A stretch of 64,000 nucleotides of DNA, from positions 60,168-124,167 of the forward strand of contig NZ_MCUV01000002.1 in the NCBI RefSeq assembly GCF_002873395.1. Direction: 5' to 3'. The position numbers and the translations under genes are program-made. The DNA is from Vibrio sp. 10N.286.49.B3. Lineage in GTDB: Bacteria > Pseudomonadota > Gammaproteobacteria > Enterobacterales > Vibrionaceae. Under the pieces are notes generated by a model. It was given only the letters and a program-made list of their open reading frames with translations, did no database searches and was not told the DNA's origin. Below are positions 1 to 9,254 of the stretch, one piece after another. The first letter of the stretch is position 1, and each line of letters starts with the position of its first letter.

Positions 1-817
1 GGGACTGGGCACCCCAAACAGCTTTGCTATGTGATAGTACAGGGATGCTCGCAAGAGCAAGAAAGATTATCGCCCCGATGATCATGTGCTGTATCAGTAG
101 GTAACTTGCAAATGAAGTAAGGGCAAGGGTGAGTATAGTGCAATGGTAAACTTTCGCCTTGTGAGTACCTAGGCGAACAGCAACCGTTCTTTTGCCACAT
201 TCTGTGTCATTATCAATATCACGCATGTTATTGACGTTAAGAACAGCGACCGCAAACAAACCACACCCGATAGCAGGCAACAAAAGAGCCCACTCAAGAA
301 GGCCAGTATGTAAAAAGTAAGTGCCAAATACGCCGAGTAAACCAAAGAATAAAAAAACAGATATATCACCTAACCCTGCATAACCATAAGGTTTATTTCC
401 CATGGTGTAGGCGATAGCGGCAATGATTGCTAATACGCCAAGAGCAATGAAAATTAAAATGCTGTGTAAGTTATTAAGGGCGTAAAGAACTAAAATTAAT
501 CCCGATATGATGGTAAAAATAATATTGATACCAATCGCTTGTTTCATGGTTTTTTGACTGACAACCCCTGACTGCATTGCTCTAGTTGGTCCAATACGCT
601 GATCATTATCGGTTCCCTTGGCGGTATCACCATAATCATTAGCAAGGTTAGAGAGTATCTGTAATAGCGTCGCGGTTAAAAAGGCGAGCAAGGTGATCGT
701 CAGCGATACATGGCCGGCAGAAAAGGCTAAACAACTCCCCGTTAATATCGATGCAAAGGCAAGAGGGAGTGTTTTTGGGCGTGCGGCATCAAGCCAAATA
801 AGTAAAGACTGTTTCAT
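1..817 (-). CDS. menA: 1,4-dihydroxy-2-naphthoate octaprenyltransferase MenA (C-terminus cut by window edge)
   Basis: MenA attaches the polyprenyl chain to 1,4-dihydroxy-2-naphthoate in the inner membrane, the membrane step of menaquinone synthesis. Reading the minus strand from the ATG at 817 gives an open frame to the window edge, about 272 codons; the family is usually about 300 residues, so roughly the last 30 are missing. The UbiA-family prenyl-diphosphate motif LANDYGDTAKGTDND is at about residues 58-72, and the rest is a series of hydrophobic membrane segments. It lies downstream of hslVU on the same strand but behind a terminator, so it probably has its own promoter. Confidence 0.9.
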   Translation of the reverse strand, partial: MKQSLLIWLDAARPKTLPLAFASILTGSCLAFSAGHVSLTITLLAFLTATLLQILSNLANDYGDTAKGTDNDQRIGPTRAMQSGVVSQKTMKQAIGINIIFTIISGLILVLYALNNLHSILIFIALGVLAIIAAIAYTMGNKPYGYAGLGDISVFLFFGLLGVFGTYFLHTGLLEWALLLPAIGCGLFAVAVLNVNNMRDIDNDTECGKRTVAVRLGTHKAKVYHCTILTLALTSFASYLLIQHMIIGAIIFLALASIPVLSHSKAVWGAQS

Positions 818-874
818 GCAAAATTCGTAATGTCAGGCAAAAGGTTAGTATACGCAATTTTATCGAAGAATATA

Positions 875-900
875 AAAAAGCCTGCGAGAAAGGCAGGCTT
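875..900 (-). terminator. Rho-independent terminator after hslU
   Basis: On the minus strand an 8-bp GC-rich stem (AAGCCTGC with GCAGGCTT) closes a short loop and is followed by a run of T. It lies about 40 bases past the hslU stop codon and separates hslVU from menA. Confidence 0.85.
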
Positions 901-939
901 GATAGTTTATTTGTTATTTTGGTCTGAAATTTATGAGAA

Positions 940-2274
940 TTAAAGAATAAAACGGCTCAAATCTTCATCTTCCACTAAATTACCTAGACGCTCGTTAACG
1001 TAGTTAGCATCAATGGTAATTTTACTGCCTGGCTGCTCAGTAGCACTAAATGATATCTCATCCATTAAACGCTCCATCACAGTATGTAAACGGCGAGCAC
1101 CAATATTTTCAGTCGTTTCGTTTACCTGCCATGCTGATTGTGCAATACGAGTAATACCATCTTCAGTGAAATCGATATCAACATCTTCTGTTTTCATCAG
1201 TGCAATGTACTGTTCAGTTAATGATGCTTTTGGCTCAGTCAGGATGCGCTGGAAGTCATGGCTCGATAGCGCTTCAAGCTCAACACGAATTGGTAAACGA
1301 CCTTGCAGCTCTGGAATAAGATCTGATGGTTTAGCGACTTGGAAAGCACCAGAGGTCACAAATAAGATGTGATCCGTTTTTACCATGCCGTGTTTTGTTG
1401 AAACCGTGCTGCCTTCAATCAGCGGCAGTAAGTCTCGTTGAACCCCTTCACGAGATACGTCAGGGCCAGAGCTATCACCACGCTTACAAATTTTGTCAAT
1501 CTCATCAATAAAGACAATACCATTATTCTCTGCATTGAAAATGGCTTGCTCTTTTAGCTCTTCTTGGTTGACCAGCTTAGCGGCTTCTTCTTCAATTAAA
1601 GCCTTAAAAGCATCTTTGATTTTTAACTTACGCTTTTTCTTGGTGTCACCAGCAAGATTTTGGAACATACCTTGCAGTTGGTTGGTCATTTCTTCCATAC
1701 CAGGAGGAGCCATGATCTCAACGCCCATTTGTGGAGCGGCAATATCAATTTCGATCTCTTTATCGTCTAGCTTTCCTTCGCGTAACTTTTTGCGGAAAAT
1801 TTGGCGAGTATTTGATGAACTTTCATCGGCTTGCTCATTTTGTCCCCAAGCATCACGTGCTGGTGGCAGTAGAGCATCAAGAATGCGATCTTCAGCTTGC
1901 TCTTCTGCGCGGAATTTTACTTTTTGTGTCGCTTGCTGATGTGTCATCTTGATAGAAACATCAATAAGATCGCGGATAATAGTTTCCACTTCCTTACCAA
2001 CATAACCAACCTCTGTAAATTTAGTGGCTTCTACTTTTATAAATGGTGCATTAGCCAGTTTTGCCAGGCGGCGGGCAATTTCTGTTTTACCGACACCGGT
2101 TGGACCAATCATGAGGATATTTTTTGGCGTAACTTCTGCGCGCAGACCTTCTTCAAGCTGCATACGGCGCCAGCGGTTACGTAGTGCGATGGCTACTGAT
2201 CGCTTGGCATTTTCTTGGCCAATGATATGGCGGTTAAGTTCATGAACAATTTCACGAGGAGTCATTTCAGACAT
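940..2274 (-). CDS. hslU: ATP-dependent protease ATPase subunit HslU (ClpY)
   Basis: HslU is the AAA+ unfoldase that feeds substrates to the HslV peptidase in the cytoplasm. At 444 residues it is full length. The Walker A motif GPTGVGKT is at residues 57-64 and the Walker B motif VFIDEID at 254-260, with the variable I-domain between them. The C-terminus ends in LSRFIL, like the family tail that docks into HslV. It lies 83 bases downstream of hslV on the same strand, an operon arrangement, and a terminator follows. The start is ATG with a purine-rich AAGGTAAAC ahead of it. Confidence 0.98.
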   Translation of the reverse strand: MSEMTPREIVHELNRHIIGQENAKRSVAIALRNRWRRMQLEEGLRAEVTPKNILMIGPTGVGKTEIARRLAKLANAPFIKVEATKFTEVGYVGKEVETIIRDLIDVSIKMTHQQATQKVKFRAEEQAEDRILDALLPPARDAWGQNEQADESSSNTRQIFRKKLREGKLDDKEIEIDIAAPQMGVEIMAPPGMEEMTNQLQGMFQNLAGDTKKKRKLKIKDAFKALIEEEAAKLVNQEELKEQAIFNAENNGIVFIDEIDKICKRGDSSGPDVSREGVQRDLLPLIEGSTVSTKHGMVKTDHILFVTSGAFQVAKPSDLIPELQGRLPIRVELEALSSHDFQRILTEPKASLTEQYIALMKTEDVDIDFTEDGITRIAQSAWQVNETTENIGARRLHTVMERLMDEISFSATEQPGSKITIDANYVNERLGNLVEDEDLSRFIL

Positions 2275-2357
2275 AATGTTTACCTTAAGTGTTTAAATTA
2301 TGCAGGTCGCAACCTATTTTTATCGCCAGTTTTTTCGATATTATTGGTGGCCGAGAT

Positions 2358-2891
2358 CTATTTCTCTGGCGCTTCTAGTTCTTCTATCGTGTGGCTATGG
2401 TTGGTGAATACACAAATATCACCTGCAATGTTTAGTGCCTTTTCTGCAATATCGCGTGCATCAAGGTCGGTATTTTCTAATAGCGCTGTCGCTGCTGCTT
2501 GAGCAAAGTTACCACCTGAACCGATCGCGATTAGATCATTTTCAGGCTGCACTACATCACCGTTACCAGTAATGATCAATGAAGCGGTTTCATCGGCTAC
2601 AGCCAGTAGAGCTTCAAGTTTGCGTAATGCTTTATCACTGCGCCAATCTTTCGCCAGCTCTACTGCGGCTTTGGTTAGGTGACCTTGGTGCATTTGTAGC
2701 TTGCTTTCGAACTTTTCAAAGAGAGTGAAAGCATCAGCAGTACCGCCAGCAAACCCAGCGAGTACTTTATTGTTATAAAGGCGGCGTACTTTTTTTGCGT
2801 TGCCCTTCATAACGGTGTTGCCTAGAGAAACTTGTCCATCACCCGCGATGACAACTTTATTATTTCGACGTACAGATACTATGGTAGTCAC
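2358..2891 (-). CDS. hslV: ATP-dependent protease peptidase subunit HslV (ClpQ)
   Basis: HslV is the proteasome-beta-like threonine peptidase of the HslVU protease. The 177-residue product begins [10 protein letters not shown], so removal of the initiator Met exposes the catalytic Thr1, as the family requires; [12 protein letters not shown] follows. The start codon is GTG, with AGAGGA at good spacing upstream. It is the first gene of the hslVU pair, and the 218-base gap upstream carries a heat-shock promoter match and the ftsN terminator. Length and motifs are normal. Confidence 0.97.
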   Translation of the reverse strand: MTTIVSVRRNNKVVIAGDGQVSLGNTVMKGNAKKVRRLYNNKVLAGFAGGTADAFTLFEKFESKLQMHQGHLTKAAVELAKDWRSDKALRKLEALLAVADETASLIITGNGDVVQPENDLIAIGSGGNFAQAAATALLENTDLDARDIAEKALNIAGDICVFTNHSHTIEELEAPEK

Positions 2892-2973
2892 GAGTTGGTC
2901 CTCTTTGCATGAATTTTATTGCTTAGGGGATAGCGCAACCAATTTGAGAAGAGTTGGCTATCGTATAAAAACT

Positions 2974-3002
2974 ATATGAGGATAATTAAACAGTAATTCA
3001 AG
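2974..3002 (-). promoter_or_regulatory. Probable sigma-32 (heat-shock) promoter of hslVU
   Basis: On the minus strand a CTTGAAT -35 element (3002-2996) is followed after 14 bases by CCTCATAT (2981-2974), close to the RpoH consensus CTTGAAA-N(13-15)-CCCCATNT. It lies about 80 bases upstream of the hslV start. hslVU is a classic heat-shock operon in enterics, which agrees. Confidence 0.7.
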
Positions 3003-3047
3003 GGGCAGGTGATGAAGTGAACGATTTGATGCGGTAATTCTATTTAT

Positions 3048-3079
3048 AAAAAAAGGTGCTGATTGAGAATCAGCACCTT
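3048..3079 (-). terminator. Rho-independent terminator after ftsN
   Basis: A perfect 12-bp stem (AAGGTGCTGATT with AATCAGCACCTT) and a 3-base loop is followed on the minus strand by seven T. It sits 30 bases after the ftsN stop and before the hslVU promoter. Confidence 0.9.
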
Positions 3080-3109
3080 AATCATTTGATTTAAGAGACA
3101 TGTCGAAGA

Positions 3110-3655
3110 TTAATTATCTTTCCAAATCGCACAAGGTTCAATTTTGGCTCTTTGTAGTTTGTGACGGTCACGCTCAGCATCACGCTTGAACTTATATGGA
3201 CCAAGCACGACACGATACCAACTGCTGTTTTCTGTTTTGCGAATTTGGCTGTTGATACCTTGAAAAGCAACATCAAGCTTTCGAGCTTCAGCTTGGTGTA
3301 ATGCTTTGTAGGCTCCGCACTGCATTATGTAAGGGATCTCAGAGACGACCTGCTCTTTTGCCTTCACTTCAACTTGGCGGTTCGGTAGTGATTCAACGTA
3401 ATCCCACTTCTCCTCTGGAGGGGGTGGAATAGGCTTACTTGGTTTCGGTTTTGGCTTAGGTTTCTCTTGCACCACAGGTACGATAGGTTCGGGCTGTGGG
3501 TCGCTACTTAAGCTTGATAATAACCATACAAATAAACTGACTAACAGGATCGCAACTAAACCACTACGCCAAGGTTTTCGGCGAACAGCGTTTTTCTTTT
3601 TCTTGGTCGTTTTCTTGGTAGTACGACCTCTTCTTACATAATCTTTATTGGCCAC
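3110..3655 (-). CDS. ftsN: Cell division protein FtsN (SPOR domain)
   Basis: FtsN is a bitopic inner-membrane protein that activates septal peptidoglycan synthesis and binds denuded glycan through its SPOR domain. The 181-residue product has a short basic cytoplasmic N-terminus, one membrane segment at about residues 31-49, a Pro/Lys-rich periplasmic linker, and a C-terminal SPOR-like domain from about residue 108 (PYIMQCGAY through LGPYKFKRDAE). It is much shorter than E. coli FtsN (about 320 residues), mostly in the linker. The start is GTG with no strong ribosome binding site. Its position between cytR and hslV matches the usual cytR-ftsN-hslVU order. Confidence 0.9.
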   Translation of the reverse strand: MANKDYVRRGRTTKKTTKKKKNAVRRKPWRSGLVAILLVSLFVWLLSSLSSDPQPEPIVPVVQEKPKPKPKPSKPIPPPPEEKWDYVESLPNRQVEVKAKEQVVSEIPYIMQCGAYKALHQAEARKLDVAFQGINSQIRKTENSSWYRVVLGPYKFKRDAERDRHKLQRAKIEPCAIWKDN

Positions 3656-3710
3656 GGAATTATTCAGTCGTTAATTAGTTACACTGCTCTAATGGTAATC
3701 TAGATTGCAC

Positions 3711-4718
3711 TTAGAAGGAAGTCAGGCATGCAGCACTACCACGAATGACTAGGGTGCTATCTAAAAGACGTGATCCAGAATGAACTTCATTACCTTGTAA
3801 GCGCTCCAAAATCATTAACATAGCTTCACATCCAATCTCGTAACTTGGTTGAGCAACCGTCGTGAGTGGTGGATCACAGTACTTGGCAAAGTGAATATCA
3901 TCGAAGCCAACAATGGATACATCTTCAGGAATGCGAAAACCCAATCGTTTTATCTCCTTCATTGCACCAATTGCCATCGTATCACTATGGCAAAAAATAG
4001 CGGTCGGTGGCTGTGCTAAAGAAAATAGTTTGCGGATCGCTTTCGCACCAGATTCATACGAAAATTCTCCATAGCAAGTATATTCAGGTTTTATATTAAT
4101 TTTAGCTCGTCTTAATCCTTGTAAATAACCTTGATGACGAAAATTAGATAGAGAGGCATTTTGAGGACCTGAAATTTGTGCAATTTTCGAATGACCAAGC
4201 TTAATGAGAAAGTTTATTGCTTTGTATGTAGACGTTAAATTATCGATATGAACGGTTGGTAGTTTTAAGTCAGGATCATATTCACATGCCATGACCATAG
4301 GTGGTAGATCATGTTGATCCGATTTATTGATACCAAACGGAATATCAGCCCCTAATAAGATCATACCTTCCGCTTGTTTCGCGAGCGCTAAGTTAATAAA
4401 TGAAGGGTCGTGTTTCTCTTTTTGCTGATTATCTCCGATTAGAACCAAGTAGTTATGTTTAAAAGCGACGTCTTCAATACCTTTGATAATCTCAGAGAAA
4501 TAGGGATCGGTAATATCAGGTACTATTACAATAATGGTTTTAGAATCGTTTTTTCTTGCCGTTCTACTAGCTAGCGTCGTTTTATATCCAACGGTTGTCG
4601 CTGCATTTTCGACTCTCGTTCTTGTTGATAGTAACACCTTTTCTGGGGCGGTCAGAGCTCTAGATACCGTTGCCGTTGAGACACCCGCTAATAGAGCAAC
4701 ATCCTTCATTGTTGCCAT
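3711..4718 (-). CDS. cytR: LacI-family transcriptional repressor CytR
   Basis: CytR is a LacI/GalR-family repressor of nucleoside uptake and catabolism that works with CRP, and in vibrios it is also linked to competence and surface growth. The start is placed at the ATG at 4718 (335 residues), where MATMKDVALLAG begins the helix-turn-helix with AAAGGG ahead of it; a frame continuing 20 codons upstream lacks family similarity. Residues about 5-24 form the DNA-binding helices, followed by the hinge and a periplasmic-binding-protein-like effector domain. ftsN lies downstream on the same strand, 55 bases away. Specificity is inferred from synteny with priA and ftsN. Confidence 0.92.
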   Translation of the reverse strand: MATMKDVALLAGVSTATVSRALTAPEKVLLSTRTRVENAATTVGYKTTLASRTARKNDSKTIIVIVPDITDPYFSEIIKGIEDVAFKHNYLVLIGDNQQKEKHDPSFINLALAKQAEGMILLGADIPFGINKSDQHDLPPMVMACEYDPDLKLPTVHIDNLTSTYKAINFLIKLGHSKIAQISGPQNASLSNFRHQGYLQGLRRAKINIKPEYTCYGEFSYESGAKAIRKLFSLAQPPTAIFCHSDTMAIGAMKEIKRLGFRIPEDVSIVGFDDIHFAKYCDPPLTTVAQPSYEIGCEAMLMILERLQGNEVHSGSRLLDSTLVIRGSAACLTSF

Positions 4719-4881
4719 AAGATAACCCTTTAAAATACTTGCTATATAATTGTAGTGAATGAAATTGATGCAACTCATTGCTGTGCTAATTGGTTGACTG
4801 TTTAATTAATAGCAGAACAGGCAATCGACTTTGACTTATTCATCAAAGCTACGGCTAGACTAACAAAATTACCATTATCAG

Positions 4882-4897
4882 TGTGAAGTGAGTCGCA
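4882..4897. promoter_or_regulatory. Candidate CRP site upstream of cytR
   Basis: TGTGA-N6-TCGCA matches the CRP consensus TGTGA-N6-TCACA at 9 of 10 core positions. It lies about 165 bases upstream of the cytR start in the priA-cytR gap. A GATGCAAC octamer at 4767-4774 resembles a CytR half-site, so CRP/CytR autoregulation is plausible. Confidence 0.45.
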
Positions 4898-4929
4898 AAA
4901 AATGTTGCTATTTATATCTCGTTACTTAT

Positions 4930-7128
4930 TTAACTCAAATCTTGCGGCTCAATGTCTAAAGACCAACGTACTTTCTTGGCATTAGGCAGTAAATTGATCG
5001 CAGGCTTAGATCCCATTAACAGTTTTTGCATGACAGAGCGAGCATTGGTTTGTAATAGTAATTGCCAACGAAATTTGCCAGCTCGTTTAGCCAATGGTGC
5101 TGGTGTAGGACCTAATACCGAACATGCTTCATCAAATAATGGATGTGCTTCTAAGGTGTGTCTCACTTGGCGCAAAAAATCCTCAACTAGCTGTGCATCA
5201 CCCGCTTCCGCTCTAAATAAAGTGAGAAAGGTGTAAGGTGGTAGTTGTGCCAACTTTCTTTCGGAGAGTGCCATTTGTGCAAAGTGGCGATAATCCTTAT
5301 GCAGTAGAGCCTGTAAAAGGTCGTGTTCAGGGTGGTGTGTTTGTAGTAACACTTCGCCAGGCTTACTCGCTCTTCCAGCCCTTCCTGCTACTTGAATAAA
5401 TAGTTGAGCTAGGCGTTCTGATGCACGAAAATCACTGCTATAAAGTGAGCCATCAACATCAAGTAACCCGACTAAGGTGACGTCTGGAAAGTGGTGACCT
5501 TTCGCAAGCATTTGGGTACCAATAAGTATCTGGAACTCTCCATTTCTAATTGATTCTAAAGCACTTTCTAGACTGCCTTTGCGACGGGTGCTATCGCGAT
5601 CAATTCGAATTGTTTTGTATTCTGGAAATAAACTCTCTAGGTGTTGCTCTAGCTGTTCTGTACCGACGCCAACAGAAACAAGGTTAGTGGAACCACAGCC
5701 GTGACATTGATGAATAACCGGCTGTTGCGAGCCACAGTGATGACAGCGGATCTCTCGACTGTGCTGATGGAAGGTGTAATAAGCATCACAGCGTTTACAT
5801 TCCGCAATCCAACCACACTCATGACACATAAGAGCTGGCGAAAATCCACGGCGATTTAGAAACAGCATCACCTGATTACCTGCACCTAAATGGCGACGCA
5901 TCTCTGCAATTAAAGGGGCTGATAAACCACTTTCCAGATACAAACCTTTTATATCCAAAACCTTATTGGTTGTCGGTCTTGCATTACCGGCTCTTTCCGT
6001 TAGCGTTAAATGCCCATATTTATTGGTTAATGCATTATGTAAGGTTTCAAATGCTGGCGTTGCAGAGCCTAAAACAATAGGGATTTTACTGCGATGAGCG
6101 CGCATGATAGCAACATCGCGCGCGTGGTAGCGTAAGCTGTCTTGTTGCTTGTATGAGGCGTCATGCTCTTCATCGACAATAATAATGCCTAAGTTAGCAA
6201 AGGGCGTAAATAGCGCTGATCGTGTCCCTATAACGATTCCAGCAATATTATCGCGCGCGGATAACCAAGCATTTAATCGCTCCGTCTCATTAAGTCCGGA
6301 GTGGATGACTTCGACAGGGACATTAAAGCGGCGTTTAAAGCGATTAATGGTTTGTGGGGTTAAGCCGATTTCGGGTACTAAAACTAAGGCTTGTTTTCCT
6401 TGGTCTAATAAAGGCTTAATCATATTGAGGTAGACTTCTGTTTTACCCGATCCTGTGACCCCTTCAAGTAGGTAGCAACCAAAGTCGGTTTGACTATTGA
6501 CGGTGGCAATCGCGATGACTTGTTCAGTATTTAGCTTGGGCTTATCATCGATGTTCTCTATTTCTGCACTCCAAGATGCTGCCTGAGGTTTTTTCTCTAG
6601 TGACTCAATCCAGCCTTTTTCTTGCAGCGTTTTAAGGATACTACTGAGATCTTCATCAATGAAACGTTGATGAGGTAGAGGACCATCTTCTAATAAATGC
6701 ATCACCTTCGCTTGTTTGACAGCACGACCAAACCCCTGCATGAGCTGATCTTGTCCCATCGGCGTTAACTGCCACTCAACAATACTGGCAAAGTCGGCAG
6801 CTTTTCCTTTTCTTAACGCGCTAGGTAGGGCGTTTGCGAAAGTTTCACCTAATGGGTATTGGTAAAATTGGCTACACCATTGCAGTAACCCATAAACCGC
6901 ATCGGACCATAGTGGTTCAAGATCGAGTAGGGCTTTGATCGGTTTGAGCTGTGTAATAGGAAAGTCAGATTCATGCACTAATGCAGTTACAATACCAACC
7001 AGAGTTTGACGTCCAAAAGGTACAGAAACTCGTCCGCCTATAATCGGAAATAAGTGATTAGGGATAAGGTAATCGAACTGCTTGTCAAGAGGAACAGGCA
7101 GAGCAACCCGAGCGATAGATGGACGCAT
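4930..7128 (-). CDS. priA: Primosomal protein N' (replication restart helicase PriA)
   Basis: PriA is the 3'-5' DNA helicase that recognises stalled forks and reloads the replicative helicase. The product has 732 residues, the family length. The N-terminal 3'-DNA-binding region is followed by Walker A GVTGSGKT at 223-230, a DEEH box at 319-322, and eight zinc-binding cysteines in CxxC pairs between 435 and 478, then the C-terminal helicase lobe. It is transcribed alone; its divergent neighbour is rpmE, the arrangement also seen in enterics. The start is ATG. Confidence 0.97.
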   Translation of the reverse strand: MRPSIARVALPVPLDKQFDYLIPNHLFPIIGGRVSVPFGRQTLVGIVTALVHESDFPITQLKPIKALLDLEPLWSDAVYGLLQWCSQFYQYPLGETFANALPSALRKGKAADFASIVEWQLTPMGQDQLMQGFGRAVKQAKVMHLLEDGPLPHQRFIDEDLSSILKTLQEKGWIESLEKKPQAASWSAEIENIDDKPKLNTEQVIAIATVNSQTDFGCYLLEGVTGSGKTEVYLNMIKPLLDQGKQALVLVPEIGLTPQTINRFKRRFNVPVEVIHSGLNETERLNAWLSARDNIAGIVIGTRSALFTPFANLGIIIVDEEHDASYKQQDSLRYHARDVAIMRAHRSKIPIVLGSATPAFETLHNALTNKYGHLTLTERAGNARPTTNKVLDIKGLYLESGLSAPLIAEMRRHLGAGNQVMLFLNRRGFSPALMCHECGWIAECKRCDAYYTFHQHSREIRCHHCGSQQPVIHQCHGCGSTNLVSVGVGTEQLEQHLESLFPEYKTIRIDRDSTRRKGSLESALESIRNGEFQILIGTQMLAKGHHFPDVTLVGLLDVDGSLYSSDFRASERLAQLFIQVAGRAGRASKPGEVLLQTHHPEHDLLQALLHKDYRHFAQMALSERKLAQLPPYTFLTLFRAEAGDAQLVEDFLRQVRHTLEAHPLFDEACSVLGPTPAPLAKRAGKFRWQLLLQTNARSVMQKLLMGSKPAINLLPNAKKVRWSLDIEPQDLS

Positions 7129-7369
7129 ATTGTTAGTAACTCAGTGGGATGGAGAACAAGAAAGAACAGTCTAATTTAATCAATTGGAAAATTCGAGTTA
7201 TCAATGCTCAGTCAATGATGATTCCTTTTTGGCAAATAACGAATTAAATGGTGAAAAAACTACCAAATCTGTTGATCCTGAGGTTAGTATTCATTACTAT
7301 ACTGCGCCTTGACTGTATGGCTTTGCTTGTTTTAAGTAAAAGCGGTATGGCTATTTTTTTTATTCACTA

Positions 7370-7405
7370 CGTGTGGTGTCCGGCTTAGAATCGGATGGCG
7401 ACACG
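7370..7405 (+). promoter_or_regulatory. Candidate autoregulatory RNA leader of rpmE (L31 operator)
   Basis: Just upstream of rpmE a two-part hairpin can form: an outer CGTGT/ACACG stem and an inner TCCG/CGGA stem separated by an internal loop, with no T-run after it. L31 is known to repress its own mRNA through a 5' leader structure in gamma-proteobacteria. The position, 20 bases before the start codon, fits; the assignment is inference. Confidence 0.5.
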
Positions 7406-7424
7406 GCCTAATTGAGGTTATCCC

Positions 7425-7640
7425 ATGAAAACTGGTATCCACCCAGAATACAAAGCTGTTAAAGCAACTTGTTCTTGCGGCAACGCGTTCGAATTCAACT
7501 CTACTCTAGGTAAAGAGTCTATTCACCTAGACGTATGTGACAAATGTCACCCATTCTACACTGGTAAGCAACGTATCGTAGATACAGGCGGCCGTGTTGA
7601 TCGCTTCAACAAGCGTTTCGGTTCTCTTTCTAGCAAGTAA
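7425..7640 (+). CDS. rpmE: 50S ribosomal protein L31 (zinc-binding form)
   Basis: L31 bridges the two ribosomal subunits. The 71-residue product keeps the four zinc-ligand cysteines C16, C18, C38 and C41, so this is the zinc-binding C+ paralogue rather than the zinc-free form made under zinc starvation. The C-terminal [12 protein letters not shown] motif is typical of the family. It is monocistronic, flanked by a structured leader and a strong terminator, with priA divergent upstream. Codon use looks biased, as expected for a highly expressed gene. Confidence 0.98.
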   Translation: MKTGIHPEYKAVKATCSCGNAFEFNSTLGKESIHLDVCDKCHPFYTGKQRIVDTGGRVDRFNKRFGSLSSK

Positions 7641-7665
7641 TTATTACTGGTTAGTAAAGCCGAGC

Positions 7666-7692
7666 AAAAAGGACACTACGGTGTCCTTTTTT
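7666..7692 (+). terminator. Rho-independent terminator after rpmE
   Basis: GGACAC-TACG-GTGTCC closes a tetraloop; A-run and T-run flanks extend the stem. It starts 26 bases after the rpmE stop. Confidence 0.92.
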
Positions 7693-7826
7693 ATTACTTA
7701 TTTTTAACGAAACTCTCCCAAAATATATTCTTCTGTATACAATGTGATCTATGAAGTTTGACCTGTATTAATTAAATTCAAGGTTTATTTCACATACCTC
7801 TATCTTGTTTCAGGGAATTAACAGTT

Positions 7827-9125
7827 ATGTCAGAAGACAGCCAGCAAGGCACCACCTCCAGTGAAAGCTCTCCAGAAGCATTGTTTCGTCAACAAGCACT
7901 TGATTATCATGCTTACCCTAAGCCAGGGAAAATAGCCTTAGAGCTGACAACCCCAGCTAACTCAGCCGAAGATCTCGCCTTAGCTTACAGCCCTGGTGTT
8001 GCAGAGCCAGTGCGTGAGATAGCGCAAAACGTCGATAATGTTTATAAGTACACGGCAAAAGGCAATATGGTTGCGGTTATTTCTAACGGTACTGCCATTC
8101 TTGGGTTAGGTAACCTAGGACCTATTGCGTCAAAACCAGTCATGGAAGGTAAAGCATTACTCTTTAAGCGTTTTGCCGGTCTTGATTCTATCGATATTGA
8201 AGTGAAGCACCGTACGATTGATGAGTTTATTGATACCGTAGCAAATATCGCGGATACCTTTGGTGGTATTAACCTTGAAGATATAAAAGCCCCTGATTGT
8301 TTTGAGATTGAACGTCGCCTCATTGAGCGTTGTGATGTGCCTGTTTTTCATGATGATCAACACGGAACGGCAATAGTAACGGCAGCGGGGATGCTCAATG
8401 CCATTGAATTGCAAGGCAAAGAGCTAGCGAGCTGTAAGATTATCTGCTTAGGTGCAGGGGCAGCAGCAGTGGCTTGTATGGAGCTGTTGATCAAGTGTGG
8501 AGCTCAGCGAGAAAAGATTTATATGCTTGATCGTAAGGGAGTGATCCATACGCGTCGTGATGATCTTAACGAATATAAGCAGTTGTTTGCCAATAATACC
8601 GATAAGCGTACGCTGGAAGATGTTATTGATGGTGCGGATTTGTTCCTAGGGGTTTCTGGACCGAACTTGTTACCACCAGAGGCGCTCAAGCTAATGGCTG
8701 ATAAACCCGTTGTTTTTGCTTGTTCAAACCCTGATCCAGAAATTAAACCAGAGCTTGCTCATCAAGTACGCAATGACCTCATTATGGGGACGGGCCGCTC
8801 CGATTACCCTAACCAAGTGAACAATGTTTTGTGTTTCCCATTTATTTTCCGTGGGGCTTTAGATGTTCGCGCTAGTGTGATTAATGATGAAATGAAATTG
8901 GCTGCTGTTGAGGCGATCCGTCAACTCGCAAAAGAAGCCGTTCCTGCAGAGGTATTAAGCGCTGCTGGTGTAGAAGCGTTAACTTTTGGTGTGGATTATA
9001 TTATCCCTAAGCCGATGGATGCTCGTTTGTTGCCGAGAGTTGCCAAAGCGGTTGCCGTCGCCGCTGTTGAGTCTGGTGTTGCCCGTATTGAGATGCCAAC
9101 TGGGTATATGGAAGATAAACGGTAG
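7827..9125 (+). CDS. NAD(P)-dependent malic enzyme (oxaloacetate-decarboxylating), short form
   Basis: The enzyme decarboxylates malate to pyruvate and CO2 with reduction of NAD(P). The 432-residue product has the malic-enzyme N-domain (LAYSPGVAEPV at about 53-63, NGTAILGLGNLGP) and the NAD-binding C-domain (GAGAAAVACMELL), with FHDDQHGTA between and FACSNPDPEI later. It lacks the C-terminal phosphotransacetylase-like domain of E. coli MaeB, so it is a stand-alone catalytic form. Cofactor preference cannot be read from the sequence. It is single-gene, with CAGGGA before the ATG and a strong terminator after it. Confidence 0.92.
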   Translation: MSEDSQQGTTSSESSPEALFRQQALDYHAYPKPGKIALELTTPANSAEDLALAYSPGVAEPVREIAQNVDNVYKYTAKGNMVAVISNGTAILGLGNLGPIASKPVMEGKALLFKRFAGLDSIDIEVKHRTIDEFIDTVANIADTFGGINLEDIKAPDCFEIERRLIERCDVPVFHDDQHGTAIVTAAGMLNAIELQGKELASCKIICLGAGAAAVACMELLIKCGAQREKIYMLDRKGVIHTRRDDLNEYKQLFANNTDKRTLEDVIDGADLFLGVSGPNLLPPEALKLMADKPVVFACSNPDPEIKPELAHQVRNDLIMGTGRSDYPNQVNNVLCFPFIFRGALDVRASVINDEMKLAAVEAIRQLAKEAVPAEVLSAAGVEALTFGVDYIIPKPMDARLLPRVAKAVAVAAVESGVARIEMPTGYMEDKR

Positions 9126-9160
9126 ATATTCGTTATCAGCGAACAAAATACTTAAATATA

Positions 9161-9196
9161 AAAAAGGTTGGCACGATTAAGTGACCAACCTTTTTT
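9161..9196. terminator. Bidirectional terminator between malic enzyme gene and metJ
   Basis: A stem of AAAAAGGTTGG with CCAACCTTTTTT has A and T flanks on both sides, so it can end both the plus-strand malic enzyme transcript and the converging metJ transcript. Confidence 0.85.
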
Positions 9197-9254
9197 ATTA
9201 CCCATTAGATAATGGAGCGATATACCAGGACATTAGCTGTCGATTGAATCAGTA

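Noticed and set aside
169..369. Hydrophobic 66-codon minus-strand frame at the left edge
   Set aside because: It lies inside menA in another frame; the menA frame is open through the whole region and carries the prenyltransferase motif.
1013..2502. Several plus-strand frames opposite hslU and hslV
   Set aside because: They are shadows of two well-supported genes and show no family motif or ribosome binding site.
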